NCBI GenBank assembly: GCA_016218905.1
Contig: JACRCS010000625.1
Coordinates: 1-5,088, forward strand
Direction: 5' to 3'
DNA: 5,088 bases
DNA from: Deltaproteobacteria bacterium
GTDB taxonomy: Bacteria; Desulfobacterota_C; Deferrisomatia; Deferrisomatales; JACRMM01
Shown here one piece after another: positions 1 to 4,665 of the stretch. The notes beneath the pieces are model-generated. The model saw only the letters and a program-made list of their open reading frames with translations, was not told the DNA's origin and searched no databases. A program made the position numbers and the translations under genes. Position 1 is the stretch's first letter, and each line of letters starts with the position of its first letter.

Positions 1-107
1 CGCCACATCCCGTTCTCTATTAGTTTTGTATTTGTGACCACACGGATATCAAAGGGGATTTCAAAGCATCGGCCTCCTTCACCCGCGCTCGTTCTTGAAG
101 CTGCTGC
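1..107. other. A+T-richer stretch ahead of the first ORF
   Basis: Bases about 10 to 70 are visibly richer in A and T than the rest of the window (for example TTAGTTTTGTATTTGTG). No well-spaced -35/-10 pair could be found on either strand. It may be an intergenic region holding a promoter for the small ORF at 108, or the edge of a gene lying to the left of the window. Confidence 0.3.
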
Positions 108-344
108 ATGGACGCCTTGTACACCGGCACCAGCCCGAGCGCCGGCTTCGGAGCGTCGCAGCCCCCGAGAGCCTACGTCGCGCAGGCTCTTCCGGACGCC
201 GCGGGAGTGTATGGCGCAGGCAGGCACGTGTATCGGATGGAACGCTCTCGGGGAGGGAAGCCCCTTCCTTGGCCGTCCCCGGGGAACGTCTTTGTGCGGA
301 AGGACGCCATGGTGTCGCAGCGCCCCGGGGCAGGGCACGAGTGA
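108..344 (+). CDS. Doubtful small hypothetical protein (78 aa)
   Basis: I recognise no family here. The frame opens with ATG and ends with TGA. It has a weak upstream GAAG seven bases before the start. G+C by codon position, counted by hand, is about 81% at position 3, 69% at position 1 and 60% at position 2, which is the order expected for a coding frame in a G+C-rich genome. The product has no signal peptide or membrane segment. It is rich in Gly, Pro, Ala and Arg, with a few aromatic residues scattered through it. It faces the hydrolase gene convergently across about 140 bases. Two other frames over the same stretch are also open, which is common at this G+C, so the call rests on codon-position bias alone. 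It could equally be non-coding sequence. Confidence 0.33.
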   Translation: MDALYTGTSPSAGFGASQPPRAYVAQALPDAAGVYGAGRHVYRMERSRGGKPLPWPSPGNVFVRKDAMVSQRPGAGHE

Positions 345-484
345 CGGGCAGGGGACTCCGGCGTGACACCTTGGAGCTCTTGTCGCCAGGATCAGGCGGG
401 GAACCGGAGCGCGGGGGGCAACGTCCGGGGGCGATTCAGCGTGCAGCAGCGAGGTCGGAGCCTCTGCGGCCGGTCGACCCTCGC
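345..484. other. Non-coding gap downstream of two convergent frames
   Basis: No ORF on either strand here looks coding. Only short, weak inverted repeats occur, such as GAGG 451-454 with CCTC 461-464, and GGTCG 453-457 with CGACC 475-479. None has a T-run. I see no convincing terminator for the hydrolase gene that ends at 485. Confidence 0.4.
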
Positions 485-1762
485 TCAGACCCTTCTCTTC
501 GGAGGGTTCGGCACGGTGCGGGCCGGCGCCGCCGCGGGGGGAAGAGCCCTGGTCGCCTTGGCCAGCCGCTTACGTTCCAACTCGGCCGTCAGCGCGGCCC
601 GAAACGGCGGATCGGCGCTCGGCCGCGGGAGCGGGTCCTTGTACGCCGCCATGGAGTAGACGTTTCGGGCGTTCCACACGCAGAACCCGAAGGCGCCCGC
701 GTCGCGCAGGGCGCGGATCTGCGCCAGCACCATCTTCTCGTCGTACACGGCGCCCAGGTCGAAGTCCTGGATCCAGGGGCGGAGCTTCGCCCGCTGCCCC
801 CGGATCCGTTCCATGCCCCGCACGCAGCTGTCGTAGATCACCCGGTAGGGCTGCTCGGCGGGCTTCTTGAAGCCCAGGTAGCCCGGCGGGAAGTGCGACG
901 GATACACCATGGGGCAGAGGTAATCCACGTAGGGCGCGAGATCCTCGATCCGCTGGCCGATGTTGAGGTCGTCCTCGGCCAGGACGGTCAGGCCGAAGAT
1001 ATCCGCCGACACCAGCACGTCCACGGGCTTCAGCTCCCGATCCAGGTACTGGAAGAAGGCCTTGATCACTTCGTGTTTGGGCGCGTCGCTCTTCCAGACC
1101 GGGTAGACCAGGTTCGACAGCTTCCCGTCGGTAGGGAAACGCACATAGTCGAACTGCACCTCGTCGAAACCCCGGGACGCCGCCTCCTTCGCGAGGCCGA
1201 CATTGTACTCCCACACCGTGCGCGACGAAGGGTCCACCCACGACAGACCCTTCCGGTCCGTCCAGATCGCGCCTCCCGGCGCCTTGATCGCCAGATCCGG
1301 CCGGGCCCGGGCGAGGACCGGGTCTTGGAACACGGCGATCCGCGCGATCGTGTGGATCTCCCGCTCCTGACAGTACCGGAGCACCCCGTCCAGGTCCCGA
1401 ATGCGCCGCTCGTGAGCACCGATCGCCGCGACGAACGGCAGGGCCGAGTCGTAGCCGACCTTTCCCGTGCAGTCCTTGACGTCGATGACCAGGGCGTTCA
1501 GGGCCGAGCCGGCGACGCCGTCGGCGATCTCGCGGAAGCGGTTCATGCCGGCGATCCACGAGGTCACGTACAGACCCCGGACCTCGGTGTTCAAGAAGGC
1601 CCTTTTGTTCCGCGCCGGGGGCGCCACGGCGGCCGGGGCCTCCGACGCGGCGTGGGTCGGGGCCGGCGGCGGAGGCGGGACGCGCCGTTCCGCCCTCAGG
1701 GTCAGCACAGCCAGGAGCGCCGCGGAGAGAGGCGCGACGGACCAGAGAACGGCCTTCTTCAC
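485..1762 (-). CDS. Putative glycoside hydrolase, DUF4015 / COG1306 family, N-terminally anchored
   Basis: The 425-residue product matches the putative glycosyl hydrolase domain DUF4015 (PF13200, COG1306), a TIM-barrel family of unproven substrate. The start is GTG at 1762-1760, preceded by GGAGG with a 5-base spacer. The same frame stays open upstream to 2803, but that part is antisense to the next gene and is rejected. Residues 2-22 (two Lys, then a hydrophobic run) look like a signal peptide or membrane anchor. A Pro/Ala-rich linker fills about 28-50 and the barrel runs from about 60 to 380. Visible family-type motifs are GLYVTSW (63-69), NALVIDVKD (89-97), ARIAVFQDP (140-148), WTDRKGLSWVDP (167-178) and FDEVQFDYVRFP (199-210), followed by VSADIFG, VDYLCPMVYPSHF, RPWIQDF and GFCVWNA. 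Acidic residues E201 and D205 in the FDEVQFDY strand are good catalytic candidates by analogy; this is inferred. The tail after about 390 is basic and low-complexity. It probably acts on a polysaccharide in the periplasm or at the envelope. The family assignment is firm; the substrate is unknown. Confidence 0.9.
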   Translation of the reverse strand: MKKAVLWSVAPLSAALLAVLTLRAERRVPPPPPAPTHAASEAPAAVAPPARNKRAFLNTEVRGLYVTSWIAGMNRFREIADGVAGSALNALVIDVKDCTGKVGYDSALPFVAAIGAHERRIRDLDGVLRYCQEREIHTIARIAVFQDPVLARARPDLAIKAPGGAIWTDRKGLSWVDPSSRTVWEYNVGLAKEAASRGFDEVQFDYVRFPTDGKLSNLVYPVWKSDAPKHEVIKAFFQYLDRELKPVDVLVSADIFGLTVLAEDDLNIGQRIEDLAPYVDYLCPMVYPSHFPPGYLGFKKPAEQPYRVIYDSCVRGMERIRGQRAKLRPWIQDFDLGAVYDEKMVLAQIRALRDAGAFGFCVWNARNVYSMAAYKDPLPRPSADPPFRAALTAELERKRLAKATRALPPAAAPARTVPNPPKRRV

Positions 1763-1781
1763 CGGAGCCTCCGAAGAGGTG
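1760..1781 (-). promoter_or_regulatory. Leader hairpin covering the hydrolase SD and start codon
   Basis: On the minus strand, CCTC (1779-1776), a TTCG loop (1775-1772) and GAGG (1771-1768) form a stem capped by a C(UUCG)G tetraloop, an unusually stable RNA fold. Four bases of the Shine-Dalgarno GGAGG (1772-1768) are in the stem and the fifth is in the loop. In a competing fold, CACC (1781-1778) pairs with GGTG (1763-1760), which includes the GTG start. Both folds would hide the initiation region. The geometry is seen directly; a regulatory role is inferred. Confidence 0.45.
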
Positions 1782-1825
1782 GGGGGGGTACCCGAGTCGG
1801 GAGGGAATGTTGGCTCGAACCCGGG

Positions 1826-1855
1826 CTTATACACTGATCGGCCAGCCGCCGACAA
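1826..1855 (-). promoter_or_regulatory. Candidate sigma-70-type promoter for the hydrolase gene
   Basis: Minus strand: TTGTCG (-35, 1855-1850), an 18-base spacer, then TATAAG (-10, 1831-1826). The -10 matches consensus at five of six bases and the -35 at four of six. Transcription would start near 1818, giving a leader of roughly 55 bases that contains the C8 tract and the SD hairpin. The call rests on sequence match only. Confidence 0.35.
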
Positions 1856-1899
1856 GACGTGAGCCGAGCTCGAACCTCCAGTGCCGCGCCTCAAGCGCC

Positions 1900-1916
1900 T
1901 GGCCGTTTTGGCCGTT
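1900..1916 (+). repeat. Short direct repeat TGGCCGTT x2
   Basis: TGGCCGTT occurs at 1900-1907 and again at 1909-1916, nine bases apart, about 45-60 bases ahead of GTG 1961. The position suits a regulator site for the Asp/Gly-loop gene, but a nine-base phase is not a full helical turn and chance is possible. Confidence 0.3.
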
Positions 1917-1947
1917 ACGTACTTCAGGGCCGGCACGGAGGCCGCCC

Positions 1948-1954
1948 GGGGAGG
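1948..1954 (+). promoter_or_regulatory. Shine-Dalgarno that fixes the GTG start at 1961
   Basis: GGGGAGG lies six bases ahead of GTG 1961. It supports this start over an in-frame upstream GTG at 1859, which has no comparable site. Confidence 0.6.
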
Positions 1955-1960
1955 CACAGG

Positions 1961-2998
1961 GTGAGGATTCAGAACGGTCCGGTGGCGTTTACCACCGCCC
2001 ATCGGCAGGTCGAGAGCCTCCGCACGGAGACATCGGTCAGGGCCTGGATCGGCGCTGCGCCCGCGGCGGCCGACCGAGCCCTTTCCTCCTCGTCCCCTCC
2101 CGCGGCCACCTATCGCCCGTCTATTCCCAGAGGCCCGGCCAATTCGTCGACGCCGTCGGAGGAGGTCACCGAAGACCCCAGAACCCTGATGACCCGGCTC
2201 CTGATCGAGGCCCTCACTGGGGAGAAGATCCGCCTCCTCGAGCCCCGCGACCTCACATCTTCCGGGACGCCCGCCGAGATCTCCGCCAAGCAGGCAGGGG
2301 CCCCCGACCAGCCGCCGACCGCCCGGGGCTGGGGCGTGGACCTCCGCAGCACCGAGGTTCGACAGGAGGCCGAGGAGACGACCGTGGCCGCAGCGGGCAC
2401 CGTGACGACTGCCGATGGCCGGGAGCTGGCCGTGTCGGTAGAACTGCGGATGGCCCGCGAGTACCGGGAGGAGACCCAGACCCGGGTGCAGTTCGGCGAC
2501 GCGGCCCGCGCCCAGGACCCGCTCGTGGTGAACTTCGGGGGCGGCGGGGCAAGTCTCGAGCTGCTGCGCTTCGTGTTTGACCTCGACGCCGACGGAAAGG
2601 GCGAGCAGGTCCCCTTGCTCGCGCCGGGCAGCGGCCTTCTCGCCCTGGACCGGAACGGCAACGGGACGATCGACGACGGCACGGAGCTCTTCGGGCCCCG
2701 CTCGGGCAACGGCTACGCCGACCTGGCGGCGCTGGACGGAGACCGCAACGGCTGGATCGACGAGGGCGACGCGGTCTTCGGGGAGCTTCGGGTTTGGATC
2801 CACGACCCGGCCGGGCGCGAGGGCCTGCTCGCCCTCGGTGAGCTGGGCATCGGCGCCCTATCCCTGGCCCACGCCGAGAGCCCCTTTGCCCTCAAAGGCA
2901 CAGGCAATGATCTCCAGGGTCAGGTCCGTGCCACCGGGATCTACCTTCGGGAGGACGGCTCCGCCGGGACGACGCAGCAGGTGGATCTGGTGGTCTGA
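1961..2998 (+). CDS. Hypothetical protein with EF-hand/dockerin-like calcium loops
   Basis: The product is 345 residues. GTG 1961 is chosen because of its SD and because the protein then begins VRIQNGPVAF, which resembles the usual N-terminus of this conserved uncharacterised family as I remember it. There is no signal peptide or membrane segment. The N-terminal part holds a helical stretch DPRTLMTRLLIEALTG (72-87), followed by a Pro/Gly-rich linker and WGVDL at 124. The C-terminal half starts at DPLVVNF (186) and carries three Asp/Gly loops: DLDADGKGEQ (207-216), DRNGNGTIDDG (230-240) and DGDRNGWIDEGD (259-270). The DxDxDG-like spacing and the adjoining ELFG and ELRVW motifs are typical of calcium-loop regions in large repeat or exported proteins. 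Calcium binding is likely by motif; the function is unknown. It is transcribed divergently from the hydrolase. Export without a classical signal, or a cytoplasmic role, are both open. Confidence 0.85.
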   Translation: MRIQNGPVAFTTAHRQVESLRTETSVRAWIGAAPAAADRALSSSSPPAATYRPSIPRGPANSSTPSEEVTEDPRTLMTRLLIEALTGEKIRLLEPRDLTSSGTPAEISAKQAGAPDQPPTARGWGVDLRSTEVRQEAEETTVAAAGTVTTADGRELAVSVELRMAREYREETQTRVQFGDAARAQDPLVVNFGGGGASLELLRFVFDLDADGKGEQVPLLAPGSGLLALDRNGNGTIDDGTELFGPRSGNGYADLAALDGDRNGWIDEGDAVFGELRVWIHDPAGREGLLALGELGIGALSLAHAESPFALKGTGNDLQGQVRATGIYLREDGSAGTTQQVDLVV

Positions 2999-3042
2999 GA
3001 CCCTCCAGGAGGAGCTTCCGCCGATTCCTGCGCAGCCAGAGG

Positions 3043-3297
3043 TCAGCGAAGATTCTCGGAACTGAACAGCACGGCCTTTTCACCGATGAAGTTCACGGTC
3101 ACCGAGCGCTTGTCATTCCCCCACACGCAGCTCTTCACCCCGGGTAGGTCGGTGCACCGGGCCGGAGCACCGAGGATGCCCTTCACCTCGTCGTAAGCCA
3201 TCCCCACCTTGAGCTTGTCGTAGTTCTCCGCCGTGAGGCGACCGCAGGCCGCGGCCAAGAGAACGAGTGCGGCGGCGGCCGCGATCCGGAAGTTCAT
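3043..3297 (-). CDS. Small lipoprotein, DUF3862 (SmpA/OmlA-like fold)
   Basis: The 84-residue protein starts at ATG 3297-3295, with AGAAGG eight bases upstream. An in-frame ATG 22 codons further up is rejected because it would put non-signal sequence ahead of the signal peptide. Residues 1-17 are a short lipoprotein signal (Arg4, then an Ala/Leu core). The lipobox is A-A-A-C with Cys18 as the lipidated residue; Ala at -3 instead of Leu is slightly off consensus. The mature part matches the DUF3862 pattern: NYDKLKVGMAYDEVKGILG (25-43), then Cys48 and Cys57 nine residues apart, then VKSCVWGNDKR and VTVNFIGEKAVLFSS. The two cysteines probably form a disulfide in the periplasm. Related small SmpA/OmlA-fold proteins sit at the outer membrane, and this family's role is undefined. 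It converges on the preceding gene with 44 bases between the stops. Confidence 0.85.
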   Translation of the reverse strand: MNFRIAAAAALVLLAAACGRLTAENYDKLKVGMAYDEVKGILGAPARCTDLPGVKSCVWGNDKRSVTVNFIGEKAVLFSSENLR

Positions 3298-3405
3298 CGT
3301 GTGCGCCTTCTGGCGAGAGGGTGGGCCCTCGTGTGACGTGCCGAGAGAGGGGAGAGTGTACACCCACGCCCCGGACGGAACTCCTCAATTCCTGACGCTC
3401 GCCCC

Positions 3406-3420
3406 GGCGCCGACGGCGCC
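3406..3420. repeat. Perfect GGCGCC-GAC-GGCGCC inverted repeat
   Basis: Two GGCGCC hexamers separated by GAC make a six-pair all-G/C stem with a three-base loop. It lies in the intergenic region, about 110 bases upstream of the lipoprotein start and 150 upstream of the Uma2 start. No T-run follows on either strand. It could be a regulator site, an attenuator stem or chance in G+C-rich DNA. Confidence 0.4.
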
Positions 3421-3499
3421 TCGATCCGGTCCGTCACCTGGCCTGCACCTGCTGCCATTGAGGGGGAGGTACCCACTGGAGAACGCTGCGGGGCGAGGC

Positions 3500-3529
3500 T
3501 TGACGGCTCTTGCGTCCGAGGGCTAGAGT
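3500..3529 (+). promoter_or_regulatory. Probable sigma-70-type promoter for the Uma2 gene
   Basis: TTGACG (3500-3505), an 18-base spacer and TAGAGT (3524-3529). The -35 matches five of six consensus bases and the -10 four of six. Transcription should start near 3536, about 36 bases before the ATG, which leaves room for the GGAGAG ribosome site at 3562-3567. TAGAGT-type -10 boxes are common in G+C-rich proteobacteria. Confidence 0.5.
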
Positions 3530-3571
3530 CCCCCAATTGACGGGCCACACCGCGCGCCGACGGAGAGTTCG

Positions 3572-4147
3572 ATGGCCGTTCAACCCAGGCCTTTCCTGAC
3601 CCCCGCGCAGTACCTTGCCGCCGAGCGTCAGTCCGAACTCAAGAGCGAGTACCTCAATGGAGAGGTCTTCGCGATGTCGGGCGCCAGCGCACGCCACGTC
3701 CTCATCGTCAGCAATGTCGTCCGGGAGCTCGGGACCCAGTTCAAGAACCGGGACTGCCGGGTCTTCTCCACCGACCTCCGGCTCAAGGTGTCCACCACCG
3801 GCCTCTACACCTACCCCGACGTGGTGGCCGTCTGCGGTCCGCTCTCGTTCGACGACGAGCAGAACGACACCCTCCTGAACCCCACCTTGCTCGTCGAGGT
3901 GCTCTCCGAGTCAACAAAGGACTACGACCGGGGGGGCAAGTTCGAGCAATACCGCACGCTGGCGTCCCTGAAGGAATACGTCCTCATCGCCCAGGACCGA
4001 CCGCACGTTGAGCACCACGTGCGCCAACCCGACGGCCGCTGGCTCCTCGAAGAGACCAACCGCCCGGAAGACGTCGTGGCACTGCCCTCGATCGGCTGCA
4101 CGCTGGCTCTGACAGAAATCTACGACAAGACCGAACTGCCGGAGTAG
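3572..4147 (+). CDS. Uma2-family (DUF820) PD-(D/E)XK endonuclease-like protein
   Basis: The 191-residue protein starts at ATG 3572 with GGAGAG four bases upstream and has the full family length. Family landmarks are LTPAQYLAAE (9-18), KSEYLNGEVFAMSGAS (24-39), a His at 42 in the following helix, YPDVVAVCG (81-89), NPTLLVEVLSEST (103-115), DYDRGGKFEQYR (117-128) and the tail pattern LKEYVLIAQ. Asp83 in PDV and Glu109 in EVLS fit the acidic pair of the PD-(D/E)XK fold, and Lys123 is conserved nearby. All look intact, so the gene is probably functional. The family (PF05685) is often amplified within genomes, mostly without known targets; DNA cleavage is inferred from the fold. It is a stand-alone gene with its own promoter and a hairpin just after its stop. 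No partner antitoxin or methylase is visible. Confidence 0.93.
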   Translation: MAVQPRPFLTPAQYLAAERQSELKSEYLNGEVFAMSGASARHVLIVSNVVRELGTQFKNRDCRVFSTDLRLKVSTTGLYTYPDVVAVCGPLSFDDEQNDTLLNPTLLVEVLSESTKDYDRGGKFEQYRTLASLKEYVLIAQDRPHVEHHVRQPDGRWLLEETNRPEDVVALPSIGCTLALTEIYDKTELPE

Positions 4148-4153
4148 GGGTAG

Positions 4154-4176
4154 CGGAGGGGTCCCATCTCCCTCCG
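4154..4176. terminator. Inverted repeat after the Uma2 gene: bidirectional terminator or REP-like element
   Basis: CGGAGGG (4154-4160) and CCCTCCG (4170-4176) form a perfect 7-bp stem with a 9-base loop. One further G-T pair closes the loop to seven. It begins seven bases after the Uma2 stop, between convergent genes, as expected for a shared terminator, though there is no strong T-run on either side. The four bases just before it (4150-4153) read GTAG, the foot sequence seen in front of REP palindromes, so it may instead be a REP unit. Confidence 0.45.
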
Positions 4177-4213
4177 GCCGCGTTCGTTCCACGCCGGTGT
4201 TCCGAGTGGCCGG

Positions 4214-4399
4214 TCAAATTCCGGCGACAAACACCTCTGCCAGCCGGCGCAGGAACTCCGCGCGATCCCGGTCGTCCCGAAAGACTGGGCATCCATCGAT
4301 CCCTCGGGTCATCACGTGGTGGACGACGCCGAGGACGTCCAGGCGGGCGGTGCGTCGCATGTCCGAACGATAGCGGAGGCACAAAGGAGGGCAATACAT
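4214..4399 (-). pseudogene. N-terminal remnant of a REP-associated tyrosine transposase (RAYT, Y1_Tnp)
   Basis: From the ATG at 4360-4358 the reading is RRTARLDVLGVVHHVMTRGI, then CPVFRDDRDRAEFLRRLAEVF. This is the characteristic start of RAYT/TnpA_REP single-strand transposases, down to HHVMTRG and the FRDDRDR motif. These enzymes normally continue past 150 residues, with a W-x-L-x-P-N-H-x-H metal site and a catalytic Tyr. Here the frame stops after VAGI at 4216-4214. None of the three minus-strand frames down to the Uma2 gene shows the HxH region, so the 3' part is deleted rather than frameshifted. Two starts are possible. ATG 4399-4397 has GCAAAGG six bases upstream and adds 13 residues; ATG 4360 fits the family N-terminus but has no SD. 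The product, if made, is 48 or 61 residues and cannot be an active transposase. Confidence 0.75.
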
Positions 4400-4665
4400 T
4401 CACTACCTTTGCAGCGTCCTTAACTGCCCCGGTCCTCTTGGCATGCCCGAAGTCTACACAGATCTCTTCATCCGTCAATAGATCAACAACGTCCCCTTGG
4501 ACGTCACGGCGCCGGCCGACAGTCCCCCTTGCGGTTGCCAAAGTCTCCCACTGGCGCAAGACTTGTTCCGCCATCGACCCGAGATTCCCCCGGAGGGCCG
4601 GCCGCGAGGGTGCGGCGTCGCGTCGAAGCGGATCCACCAGCTGGGGCTTCCCTACGGAGATACGC
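4400..4665. other. Divergent intergenic region upstream of the remnant and the lipoprotein
   Basis: Bases about 4390-4500 are clearly less G+C-rich than the rest and contain the remnant's promoter. The right half, 4501-4665, should hold the promoter of the lipoprotein at 4666. The best pair seen is TTGCCA (4535-4540) and AAGACT (4558-4563) with 17 bases between, which is too weak to call. A GGCCGGCC palindrome lies at 4596-4603. Frames open across the region look like shadows. Confidence 0.4.
4451..4478 (-). promoter_or_regulatory. Candidate promoter of the transposase remnant
   Basis: Minus strand: TTGACG (4478-4473), a 16-base spacer, then TAGACT (4456-4451). The -35 is identical to that of the Uma2 promoter and the -10 differs by one base. 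The predicted start near 4444 falls in the palindrome GGCATGCC (4440-4447). It leads into the GCAAAGG ribosome site at 4412-4406 and ATG 4399, so the upstream part of the transposase unit seems intact. Confidence 0.4.

Larger units (their letters stand above)
3298..3571. other. Divergent intergenic region (274 bp)
   Basis: This lies between the minus-strand lipoprotein and the plus-strand Uma2 gene. It holds the promoter at 3500-3529, a perfect GGCGCC-GAC-GGCGCC hairpin at 3406-3420, and the palindrome GTGTACAC near 3355-3362. I found no convincing -35/-10 pair for the lipoprotein. ORFs crossing the region on both strands look like shadows. Confidence 0.45.

Noticed and set aside
277..330. 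Two CCCCGGGG palindromes 46 bases apart (277-284 and 323-330)
   Set aside because: Octamers made only of G and C are expected by chance in such DNA, and they lie within a possible ORF.
1780..1835. tRNA-like fragments (GGTACCCGAGTCGG and GCTCGAACCC)
   Set aside because: They recall tRNA D- and T-arm sequences, but they are too close together and the T-stem and acceptor do not pair. No cloverleaf can be drawn.
1809..1835. Plus-strand promoter TTGGCT / TATACA
   Set aside because: The spacer is only 12 bases, too short for sigma-70. The minus-strand reading of the same A+T patch fits better.
95..1837. 580-residue plus-strand frame
   Set aside because: It is antisense to the hydrolase, rich in Arg, Gly and His, and shows no domain. 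This is a typical shadow in G+C-rich DNA.
1900..1916. Sigma-54 promoter (TGGCCG ... TGGCC)
   Set aside because: The distance between the GG and GC elements is ten bases rather than the required twelve.
1763..2803. N-terminal extension of the hydrolase frame (347 extra residues on the minus strand)
   Set aside because: It runs antisense to the well-supported calcium-loop gene and is low-complexity. A strong SD and a signal sequence mark GTG 1762 as the start.
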